From positions 1-46,665 of IMG/VR virus record IMGVR_UViG_3300037086_000473: a stretch of DNA of 46,665 nt; one strand, written 5' to 3'. The position numbers and the translations under genes are program-made. The stretch comes from a virus. Below, one piece after another: positions 1 through 7,202 of this stretch. The notes beneath the pieces were generated by a model. It was not told where the DNA came from. It saw nothing but the letters and a program-made list of their open reading frames with translations, and did not search any database. Positions within the stretch are counted from its first letter, which is position 1, and every line of letters begins with the position of its first letter.

Positions 1-3000
1 ATGCCAGAAAAATATTGTACCCCCTTATGGAGCTCCACTGTCGCTGGAACATCCACATTTACCCCTTCACCCGGTACTATCTATACAATTGTAGGAATTG
101 GTGGTGGAGGTGGAGGCGGAGGAAGTGGTTGTGATGATAATAATGGAGGTTCAGGAGCTGGTGGAGGAGGAACAAGTGGTGAATTCAAAATCACAACGGG
201 CGTTTCATTAGTTTCATCAGTATCTGTTACAATTGGACCCGGTGGTGCTGGTGGAACCTGGAATTATAAGGCAAATGGAATTGCTGGAAATCCAGGAATA
301 GATACTTATTTGTTAATTGGAGGCTCAGATATATTTAGAGCAGTTGGTGGATATGGTGGCAATTTTGGGCATGAGGGTGTCTCTGGTGTCACTGCAGCGG
401 GTGGAGCGGCTAGATCTAAAGCAAATTGTGCTAATGGCGGAACCGGTGGCACTGGAGCTAGTGGAGAGACTACCTATGGTGGTCCTGGTGGAGCGGGAGG
501 TGGATACGATATAATAAGCAAACTCAGCGCCGTCGATAGAATTCATCTTCCATTTCTTAATTCCTCAGGAGGTGCACCAGGATATGGAGCTTCAAGTTAT
601 GCCAGTACTGGTGGAGATGGGGGCGGAGGTGGAGGTGGGGTTGGAAATGGTGGAGCGGGTGGATATTGCACCGGTCCTCAACAGACTGGTCACCATTTTC
701 CTGGTTATCCTGGTGGGATTGGAGCTGGAGGCGGAGGTGGTCATGGACAACCCACTGGTACTAATACGACAGGTCGACAAGGAGCAGCCGGTGGTCTTGG
801 TGGATCTGGTGGAATTTGGATTTTTACTGAAATAGATGCATCAATCAACATATCTCCATCAAACCAAAGTTTTATTGGTTCAATTTCTGCCACAATAACT
901 AGTTCCTATCCAAATATCTTTTACAGTATAGATGGGAGCGATCCATCTAATCTTTCTATTCCATATATTCAACCAGTTATCATGACAACCAGTACTCATT
1001 TAAAAGCTATTGGTTTTGCAAATGGTCTTTATACTTCCATCGCGGAAACTAATTACACTATAATTCCACCGCAAATAAACATACCCACTCTCAGTGGAAC
1101 CTATATCAATTCTGTTAGTGTCACAATAACTAGTTCCTACCCAACAATTTACTACACCCTTGATGGCAGTGATCCAATTTCTTCTCCTACTAAAATCCAA
1201 TACTCACAACCGGTTGTGGTATCAACGTGTCGCTCAATAAAAGCAGTAGGTTTTGGAAATAACAACTATTATACTAGTGTCGCACAAGCCGACTTCATAA
1301 TCATAAACTCAGCCATTCAAACAACAATTACTCCACCTGGTATCAATGTTTCTACTCCAATTTCTGTTTCAATAGCAAGTCCATATTCAGCTATTTACTA
1401 TACAACAGATGGAAGTGATCCACTCTATTCTTCGAACAAAATTCACTACACTCAACCCATAATAATATCGTATTCTGTTACCTTGAAAGCAAATAGCTTT
1501 TCTGGAACTGTCTATACTCAAACAGTAGAAGCCAATTTTGTGTTTGGTTTTGATCCAACTTTAGATTCCATTATATATAATGGAGACAATTCAATAGCCG
1601 CTTCTCCATCTACAGCAGATCCAACATCATTTCCAACATTGAATCAAATTCTTGCTGAGTATTGGTTCGACATAGTTCTTCCATCAGTGGCAGATGACAC
1701 CGTCATCAATCAAACCTATTTGCATGATTTGGTGACAACTGCTGGAAATTCAACAATTCCAGGAGTTATTCGATATGGATTTATTAATGGAACCTGGCCA
1801 GCTACTCAATATGACCATTTGAATACTCAAGATGTTAAAAATGCTCTCCACAGTACAATCGAATCTGGTGCTTGGGCAACAACAAAGCCGGCTGGTGATG
1901 GTGTTCCAACAACTGGAAAATTTATTGGAGTCAATGATGTAAATGGTACAACAACAGTTATAACCGGGACTCCACTCTATTTGGCAACCAATACCATTTA
2001 TGAATTCAACAATTTAACCCTTAATCAAAATGCTCACATCTATAACGCAGATACAACCGGAAATGCACTTATTATCTTAGTCAAGGGCGCATTGAACATG
2101 ATGTCTGGTAGTACTATAGAATATATCACAAAATCTGCCGCGGCAGTTTCTGCTGGTGTAATTGGCACAGTTGGCACGGGTGGTAGAAACTATTTCGCGA
2201 CATCTGGAGTTGGTGGAAATGGCGGCAGAGGCGCAGATGGATATGGTGGTCATCAAGATGGATACAATGCTCAGAATGGTACTGCGGGAAGTGATTCTGG
2301 GGCTGGAGGAGGCTGGGGTGGAGGTGCTGGAGCAGGCGGCGGTGGTGGTCACGAGTTTGGTGACTGCGATGGAGGCAATGGTGGGGCTGGTGGAGGAGGA
2401 GGATATGGAGGCGCTCGAGGATCTCTTGGAGCTATTGGTTCATCGGGTTCTTCTGGAACAAGTGGTTCTACATATTCATTTGGTCCGAACTTATACAAAT
2501 TTGGTGCTTTATTTGGAAGTTCTTTTATACAAGCACCTTCTGGAACAATTGGTTCTAATGGCGCACAGGGTGGTGCAGGGGTGACTGGAACTGGAGGCGG
2601 CGGCGGTGGAGGAGGAGGTGGAGGGGGTGGAGGATCTGCTTTTTGTGAAGGTGGCGGAGGGGGAGGAGGAGGAGCAATTGGTGCTGGTAGCGATACAGAA
2701 GGTCATCGTGATGAAGGCGGTGGTGGAGGGTCAGGAGGATCGGGTGGTGAAAGGGGGGTTGGTGGAGCTGGCGGCGCAGGCGGCATAGGTGGAATGGGAG
2801 GATGGAGTGGTGGAATAATTTATATTGAAGCAAAGAATATAACCGTAGATACGAGTTCAACACCTGCTCAAATTAAAGCCAATGGAAGTGATGGTGGAAC
2901 TGGTGGAACTGGTGGAGCTGGTGGAACTGGTGGAGCTGGTGGAACAGGGGCAACTGCTGCTCAGGGGGGACATGCGGCGGCGGGATCAGGGTGTGGTCCC

Positions 3001-3477
3001 ACTGGACATACTGGATGTGGAGGAGGTGGAGGTGGAGGCGGGGGCGGAGGAGGCGGAGGCGGTGGCGGCGGTTCTGGAGGCGGGGGAGGCGCAGGTGGCC
3101 CTGGTGGAGGTGGTGGAGGTGGCGTAATAGTAATAAAAACTCATCTTGCTATAGGATTGGTAAGAGGAACTAATACCAATTCTAATTTGAAAGTAGAAGC
3201 TGGACGTGGCGGATTTATGCCTACCGCGGCAACTAGTACTTGGGGAGTAGTTGGATTAAGTGGAGCCACTGGTGGTGGAGGTTCAAGAGGCACAGACGGT
3301 GCGGCAGGAGGACTCTATAATGGTCAAAGCGGTCGTGGTGGTGGACCAGGTGGTGGTGGAGGAGTTGGGGCAGCGGGAGGCGCGGGAGGATCTGGAGCAG
3401 GAACGGGTGGAGGAATTAGTCAAACTGTTAGAGGGAACACTGGTGTTATAGGAAACACCCAAGTCATTATTCTATAA
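1..3477 (+). CDS. Glycine-rich tail adhesin with chitobiase-C-terminal-like repeats
   Basis: Probable receptor-binding adhesin of 1158 aa. Residues about 30-275 and 718-1158 are dominated by glycine, with an almost unbroken poly-Gly run near residues 1006-1030. Such runs recall the polyglycine-II helix bundles of T4-like gp38 adhesins, a comparison of composition only. Residues about 280-515 hold three repeats of roughly 75 aa with the core YYTxDGSDP and a later LKAxxF. This resembles the chitobiase/beta-hexosaminidase C-terminal (CHB_HEX_C) fold common in bacterial surface proteins. Residues 516-717 are an unrecognised beta-rich linker. There is no signal peptide or membrane segment. The ATG is the first base of the window, so a more upstream start or promoter cannot be judged. 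The neighbouring baseplate genes support a tail role. The exact receptor is unknown. Confidence 0.75.
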   Translation: MPEKYCTPLWSSTVAGTSTFTPSPGTIYTIVGIGGGGGGGGSGCDDNNGGSGAGGGGTSGEFKITTGVSLVSSVSVTIGPGGAGGTWNYKANGIAGNPGIDTYLLIGGSDIFRAVGGYGGNFGHEGVSGVTAAGGAARSKANCANGGTGGTGASGETTYGGPGGAGGGYDIISKLSAVDRIHLPFLNSSGGAPGYGASSYASTGGDGGGGGGGVGNGGAGGYCTGPQQTGHHFPGYPGGIGAGGGGGHGQPTGTNTTGRQGAAGGLGGSGGIWIFTEIDASINISPSNQSFIGSISATITSSYPNIFYSIDGSDPSNLSIPYIQPVIMTTSTHLKAIGFANGLYTSIAETNYTIIPPQINIPTLSGTYINSVSVTITSSYPTIYYTLDGSDPISSPTKIQYSQPVVVSTCRSIKAVGFGNNNYYTSVAQADFIIINSAIQTTITPPGINVSTPISVSIASPYSAIYYTTDGSDPLYSSNKIHYTQPIIISYSVTLKANSFSGTVYTQTVEANFVFGFDPTLDSIIYNGDNSIAASPSTADPTSFPTLNQILAEYWFDIVLPSVADDTVINQTYLHDLVTTAGNSTIPGVIRYGFINGTWPATQYDHLNTQDVKNALHSTIESGAWATTKPAGDGVPTTGKFIGVNDVNGTTTVITGTPLYLATNTIYEFNNLTLNQNAHIYNADTTGNALIILVKGALNMMSGSTIEYITKSAAAVSAGVIGTVGTGGRNYFATSGVGGNGGRGADGYGGHQDGYNAQNGTAGSDSGAGGGWGGGAGAGGGGGHEFGDCDGGNGGAGGGGGYGGARGSLGAIGSSGSSGTSGSTYSFGPNLYKFGALFGSSFIQAPSGTIGSNGAQGGAGVTGTGGGGGGGGGGGGGGSAFCEGGGGGGGGAIGAGSDTEGHRDEGGGGGSGGSGGERGVGGAGGAGGIGGMGGWSGGIIYIEAKNITVDTSSTPAQIKANGSDGGTGGTGGAGGTGGAGGTGATAAQGGHAAAGSGCGPTGHTGCGGGGGGGGGGGGGGGGGGSGGGGGAGGPGGGGGGGVIVIKTHLAIGLVRGTNTNSNLKVEAGRGGFMPTAATSTWGVVGLSGATGGGGSRGTDGAAGGLYNGQSGRGGGPGGGGGVGAAGGAGGSGAGTGGGISQTVRGNTGVIGNTQVIIL
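838..1545 (+). repeat. Three tandem protein repeats, CHB_HEX_C-like
   Basis: Three in-frame units of about 75 codons begin near bases 838, 1066 and 1324. Each carries Y(Y/S)(T/I)xDGSDP, then a Q-P-V/I-I/V-like strand, then LKAxxF or IKAVGF. The first two also share the DNA string ACAATAACTAGTTCCTA (around 893 and 1123), which suggests a fairly recent duplication or gene conversion. Confidence 0.75.
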
Positions 3478-3489
3478 CTAGGAACAGAA

Positions 3490-4071
3490 ATGCAACAGTT
3501 GATTTATTGTCTCGACAACAATGCTCTTATGTATAGAGTTGATGTGGTCAATACTCTGGTTCCAAATCCAATCATTAAGAAATTTCGCATTGACAACGGC
3601 ACTATTGATGAAATATTTTATTTGATTAGTGGCATTAAGTCGACCCTTCCTCAAAATATTGTTGATTGGCTGGGTAACAACCAAGCCAATTCACATGAAA
3701 GCTTAGTTTCATTTGTTGATGGCAGTATTGATTATTTTTATCCTGCTTGGGATTTTCCAATTTGGGAAGAAGAAAATAATCCAATAGCCAGTATTCAAAC
3801 AAATTCAGACTTGCTGAGAGCTAGCAATAGCTTCATGGTAAAAATGGCAGCCGATTTATCGGGTCCACATGGAGTATATTACTATTGTCAACGGGATGGC
3901 AGCGTGATTCAAAATCTCTCATTCATCAGAAACTATTTTGAAAAAATCAATAAGATTTCTCTCTACAATACTCTTGAATCGTACGTCTATCAATTAAATT
4001 TTTCAAATCACTTAGTTTTACATAAAAAAGAAGACGAAACTCATTGGGCATATGTTTTGTGCCGAGATTAG
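3490..4071 (+). CDS. Hypothetical protein between adhesin and baseplate genes
   Basis: A 193-aa protein I do not recognise. It starts MQQLIYCLDNNALMYRVDVV and reads as a soluble mixed alpha/beta protein with no membrane segment. It is rich in aromatic residues in the second half (for example YYYC near residue 135) and has four cysteines. An AGGA Shine-Dalgarno lies about 7 bases before the ATG, only 12 bases after the adhesin stop, so it is probably co-transcribed with the adhesin. A role as adhesin-specific chaperone or assembly factor would fit the position, but nothing in the sequence shows it. Confidence 0.65.
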   Translation: MQQLIYCLDNNALMYRVDVVNTLVPNPIIKKFRIDNGTIDEIFYLISGIKSTLPQNIVDWLGNNQANSHESLVSFVDGSIDYFYPAWDFPIWEEENNPIASIQTNSDLLRASNSFMVKMAADLSGPHGVYYYCQRDGSVIQNLSFIRNYFEKINKISLYNTLESYVYQLNFSNHLVLHKKEDETHWAYVLCRD

Positions 4072-4086
4072 CATATTTTATAGCAA

Positions 4087-4213
4087 GCGTGATTCCAACC
4101 GACTATGAGTAGGGCTGGTGAGGTCGATCCCCGAAGCTAGGGGTTAGTGCATCGTCATAATCGATGTATAAGCGTAGGAGGCCGTGGCAAGCCGAACCCC
4201 AACTCGATCACGC
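4087..4213 (+). ncRNA. Candidate structured RNA, GC-rich, closed by an 8-bp helix
   Basis: This stretch is far richer in G+C than its surroundings and holds no convincing gene. GCGTGATT (4087-4094) pairs with GATCACGC (4206-4213) through seven Watson-Crick pairs plus one G-U, enclosing about 110 nt. Inside, GTGCATCG (4147-4154) pairs with CGATGTAT (4162-4169) around a 7-nt loop. CTA/TAG (4103-4105/4110-4112), extended by CC/GG, can form another hairpin. GGGG at 4140-4143 can pair either with CCCC 4129-4132 or, as GGGGTT 4140-4145, with AACCCC 4195-4200, so two exclusive folds are possible. A perfect TAGGAGG (4175-4181) lies inside. I could not fit it to tRNA, tmRNA, hammerhead or HDV consensus. 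It could be a free RNA, a ribozyme or a leader controlling the gene at 4221. The pairings were found by eye. Confidence 0.45.
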
Positions 4214-4220
4214 CCTATCT

Positions 4221-4469
4221 ATGAAAAAAGTAAAAATTATAGAAATAGCGAAAAATCTTCTCACTGGAACAAACTGTGAGAATTGTATAAACTATCACAA
4301 AAATCAATTAGCCCATCGAATCAATCCACCCATAGTCTATCGAGTTGATGGCATATCCTACAACATTGAAGAGTGTCCCGGCTGTTTGGAATTCCACTGT
4401 AAGAGATTTCTTACATTTACATTGAAATCTACCCCTACCGGACGCTCCGTCCAAATCGACATAAACTAA
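4221..4469 (+). CDS. Small Cys-rich protein of the AKxLL..CxxC family
   Basis: An 82-aa protein taken to start at ATG 4221. An upstream in-frame ATG at 4164 would translate the structured-RNA region into an implausible Arg/Pro-rich extension. Cysteines sit at C19 and C22, then C52, C55 and C60, suggesting a bound metal. Residues 10-22, AKNLLTGTNCENC, match the same stretch in the protein at 46058 (AKRLLLSGGCTDC) and less exactly the one at 46327, so it is a distant relative of those paralogues. No Shine-Dalgarno is adjacent. The nearest strong one, TAGGAGG, is 40 bases upstream inside the structured RNA, so folding might control access. The function is unknown. Confidence 0.6.
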   Translation: MKKVKIIEIAKNLLTGTNCENCINYHKNQLAHRINPPIVYRVDGISYNIEECPGCLEFHCKRFLTFTLKSTPTGRSVQIDIN

Positions 4470-4506
4470 ACACCCTCGAAATAGTAGTAAGTTCTCCCGT
4501 TTTCAT

Positions 4507-4520
4507 AAAAGATAAAGAAT
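4507..4520 (+). promoter_or_regulatory. AAAGATA motif directly before the baseplate wedge gene
   Basis: AAAAGATAAAGAAT immediately precedes ATG 4521, with no Shine-Dalgarno in between. It is one of eight occurrences in this window of AAAGATA or TAAGATA plus an AT-rich tail next to gene starts, and probably a promoter of this phage. Its position would make the baseplate genes from 4521 onward one transcription unit. Confidence 0.45.
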
Positions 4521-4883
4521 ATGAAAGGTATCGGATACTACGGTCGCGATTTTTTTGTAGTGAAATCCGACTATGATCTAGTGGCAGAATCAATCACAAG
4601 AATCTTAATGACTAATCCAAATGAACGCCCAGGTCAGCCCTATTTTGGCGTGGGGCTTAAGAACCAGATTTTTGAGCTTCTAGATGAAACGGTTATTTCG
4701 TCAATTGATGCTGCCATTAGAGAGCAGATAGGTGCCTATGAACCTAGAGCCACCATCAACTCATTATTAATGACTCCGGATTCTAACGAAAACACCCTGT
4801 CAGTCAAACTTGGCTTCACTCTTATGGGTGATAAGATAGGTGATCAAAGATTTATTAACGTGGTCTATCAACTAGGAAAATAA
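4521..4883 (+). CDS. Baseplate wedge protein, gp25-like (GPW_gp25 family)
   Basis: A 120-aa protein of the usual length for T4 gp25 and P2 gpW-type proteins, which sit in the inner baseplate wedge and help start sheath assembly. The family signature is visible: ILMTNPNERPGQPYFGVGL (residues about 29-47), matching the normal pattern of GER, a Pro and FGxGL. It is followed by an amphipathic helix with IxxAIxEQIxxYEPR (about 63-76), whose EPR is a hallmark of the family. The next gene, the J/gp6-like protein, starts 3 bases after the stop, the standard partner order in contractile tail operons. The start at 4521 gives the expected N-terminus. Confidence 0.9.
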   Translation: MKGIGYYGRDFFVVKSDYDLVAESITRILMTNPNERPGQPYFGVGLKNQIFELLDETVISSIDAAIREQIGAYEPRATINSLLMTPDSNENTLSVKLGFTLMGDKIGDQRFINVVYQLGK

Positions 4884-4886
4884 ACT

Positions 4887-7196
4887 ATGCCTACAAACAC
4901 TCTAGTATCACTCCCAAATTTCTCCTACACGTCTCTAGACTTTGACACTATCGTCAATGATGTAAAAAATTTGATAAAGGAGCATCCAGAGTATAATCAA
5001 CAATGGGATGACTTTTTGGAATCAAATGCTGGTAGAATGTTTATAGAAACAATGTCATATGTAGTAGAAAAATTGGTATCTAGAACTGATTGGCTGGCTC
5101 AAGAAATGTATATCTCAACAGCCACCCAACGACAATCTCTGATCAATCTTCTTCAGTTGATTAATCACAAACCAAAACTTCCACAAGCTTCTCTTGTTTA
5201 TATGACTCTTTCTCTTTCAAAGTGGATTGCCCCATTTAACCTTCCAATAAGAGAAGTTGTTTCAGGACTTGACACTAATGGGAATGTAATTAGTTTTGAA
5301 TGCTTGCAGCTTGCTGATGATGGAAAACCCGACTATTCTTTCATTTTTCCGGTCAATACCGGCACAGTATCAAACAAAATAACCACTATTTCAAATGTCT
5401 CCTTCTATCAAGGAGCCACCGTTACCGACACCGATATTATTATGAATGGTGTAGATAATGAAAGAGTTCTTCTTTCTAGTTTTCCAGTTATTGAAAACTC
5501 AATTAGAATTCAAGATTCGGTTAAAGGATGGGAGTTTCCAGAAGTCACCTCCTTCATTTCTCCAGTTGCACAAACTGCTAGTTATTTGGATAATAGTGTT
5601 CAACCACCAGTTACAGTGCGCATTCCACCATATATGGTTGAAATTGATGCGAACAACAAAGCTACTATTGTTTTTGGAGCCTCTTCAATTGTTCAAATTT
5701 GCACCAAGGGACAATCCCTTAGAGTTACCTACCGTGTAGGAGGTGGAGCAAATACAAACATTGTATCAAATGCGGTCAGTCAATCAAAAACTTATACTAT
5801 TGGAAGTGATAGGACGACTATTTCTTTTTCAAACCCAGAATCCGCTTTCGGCGGAGCAGATGAAGAAGACTTGGATCAAGCCAAACTAACTGCTCCAATA
5901 AGTCTAAGAAGTGCTGATAAAACTGTAACTTGGGAAGACTATGTCTCTCAATTAGAGAGTTTGACAACGGTGCTTCACGCAAATGTAGTTGGGAAAGAAA
6001 ATGAACCATCTGACATCTATGCTCAATATGGGTATAGTCTGCCTCCATTAGAAACTTGGATCTTTATAACTCCGAATAGAAGCAATTGGGCCAATATAGA
6101 TCCATATCTCTATAATAGTACTCTGCAAATAGAACGCCCATATGATATTCATGATGAATTAGATAGAGAAGACATCACTCTTACTACATCAAATCAAACT
6201 GCTTATTTGAAAAAATACAAAAAATATCAGGGGTTTAATTTGTATGTGACCTTGTCGGGACAATTAGCAGAAGCCTCCTTTGTTGAAACAACTGATTATT
6301 TTATAAACACAACCAATGGAGATTTTACCAGAGTGGCAACAGCAGAAGGTGGAACGATTCCATCTCCTGGATTGAATCAAAATGTTGTCTTGACTGTTAG
6401 ATATATAAGTGAATCTATCATAAGTTTTCGATCAAATACGGTTTTTCAATTTAATGCCAGTCACAGCTATAATGCTTCGGTTGATACCATAAGACTTGAC
6501 ACTCAACCTCAGAGTATTTATGTAAAAAAAGGTGTTAAAATAACAAACGTTTCAGGAATTACAACATATATAGAAGGTGTTGACTACAGAATCGATTATG
6601 ATCTAAACACTGTTGTACGACTTTCTTCTGGAAATATTTCAGATAATCAAATCGTAATTATAACATATGCCAACCATTGGATTCATAATCAATCATCAAA
6701 TAGTTTTGATGAATCAGAGGAGCACACAATACTCACTGCTATTGCCGACAAAAAGATGATTTGCGTCGATAATGTAATTAAAGATTCAATATACACTCCA
6801 TTTGATGTTGTAGCAAATGTTTATTGCTATAAGAACATGAGAAAAACAGTCCAAAATGGTCTTGAAGACTGGCTGAGATCTCGATACACTCTTAATCAAG
6901 TCAACTATAATACTCCACTTGTGAAATCAAGAATAATTGGAGATATGATGAATTTCAATGGTGTTAGATTTGTAGAAATAGCCTATCTTGGAAAAAACTA
7001 TGAAGCGTATCGCAGATATATTTTGAATCAAATAACATTAGATGATTTAAACACTCTAGGTGGAAACACTGTTGAATACAACATTTCTGCTCTATACAAC
7101 GAGATTTTAGTATTGGCAAACGACGAATGGGATGGGAATCAAATAGTAGAGAATAAGAGACACGGGCTCATCTTTACCTATTCAGATGCAACTTAA
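4887..7196 (+). CDS. Baseplate wedge protein, gp6 / baseplate J-like
   Basis: A 769-aa structural protein, likely the wedge component that forms the ring around the hub. The N-terminus has the typical YTSLDFDTIVNDVKNLIKEH followed by DFLESNAGRMFIETMSYVVEKL and ATQRQSLINLL, as in T4 gp6 and baseplate J proteins that begin with a helical, self-associating region. Around residues 310-370 comes FGGADEEDLDQAKLTAP, then DKTVTWEDYVSQL, the classic J-family core (GGxDEE, Ala-Pro, VTxxDY). The region after about 440 is an inserted beta-rich part (repeated YIKKYKKYQGF and VKKGVKI-type strands) that makes it longer than P2 gpJ. No Shine-Dalgarno is visible; it follows the gp25-like gene by 3 bases and is probably translationally coupled. 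Confidence 0.88.
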   Translation: MPTNTLVSLPNFSYTSLDFDTIVNDVKNLIKEHPEYNQQWDDFLESNAGRMFIETMSYVVEKLVSRTDWLAQEMYISTATQRQSLINLLQLINHKPKLPQASLVYMTLSLSKWIAPFNLPIREVVSGLDTNGNVISFECLQLADDGKPDYSFIFPVNTGTVSNKITTISNVSFYQGATVTDTDIIMNGVDNERVLLSSFPVIENSIRIQDSVKGWEFPEVTSFISPVAQTASYLDNSVQPPVTVRIPPYMVEIDANNKATIVFGASSIVQICTKGQSLRVTYRVGGGANTNIVSNAVSQSKTYTIGSDRTTISFSNPESAFGGADEEDLDQAKLTAPISLRSADKTVTWEDYVSQLESLTTVLHANVVGKENEPSDIYAQYGYSLPPLETWIFITPNRSNWANIDPYLYNSTLQIERPYDIHDELDREDITLTTSNQTAYLKKYKKYQGFNLYVTLSGQLAEASFVETTDYFINTTNGDFTRVATAEGGTIPSPGLNQNVVLTVRYISESIISFRSNTVFQFNASHSYNASVDTIRLDTQPQSIYVKKGVKITNVSGITTYIEGVDYRIDYDLNTVVRLSSGNISDNQIVIITYANHWIHNQSSNSFDESEEHTILTAIADKKMICVDNVIKDSIYTPFDVVANVYCYKNMRKTVQNGLEDWLRSRYTLNQVNYNTPLVKSRIIGDMMNFNGVRFVEIAYLGKNYEAYRRYILNQITLDDLNTLGGNTVEYNISALYNEILVLANDEWDGNQIVENKRHGLIFTYSDAT

Positions 7197-7202
7197 AACC
7201 CT

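Noticed and set aside
2077-3173. Long open frames on both strands within the glycine-rich adhesin
   Set aside because: They are low-complexity shadows of GGN-rich codons (Val/Glu, Trp/Arg or Ser/Thr runs) without ribosome sites.
4087-4213. tRNA reading of the 7-bp GCGTGAT/ATCACGC helix
   Set aside because: The distance is too long, there is no T-arm or TTCRA loop before the 3' strand, and the 7-nt internal loop lacks the normal U33.
4164-4220. Longer start (ATG 4164) for the 4221 protein
   Set aside because: It would translate the structured RNA into a basic, Pro-rich leader with no Shine-Dalgarno. The paralogue alignment begins after 4221.
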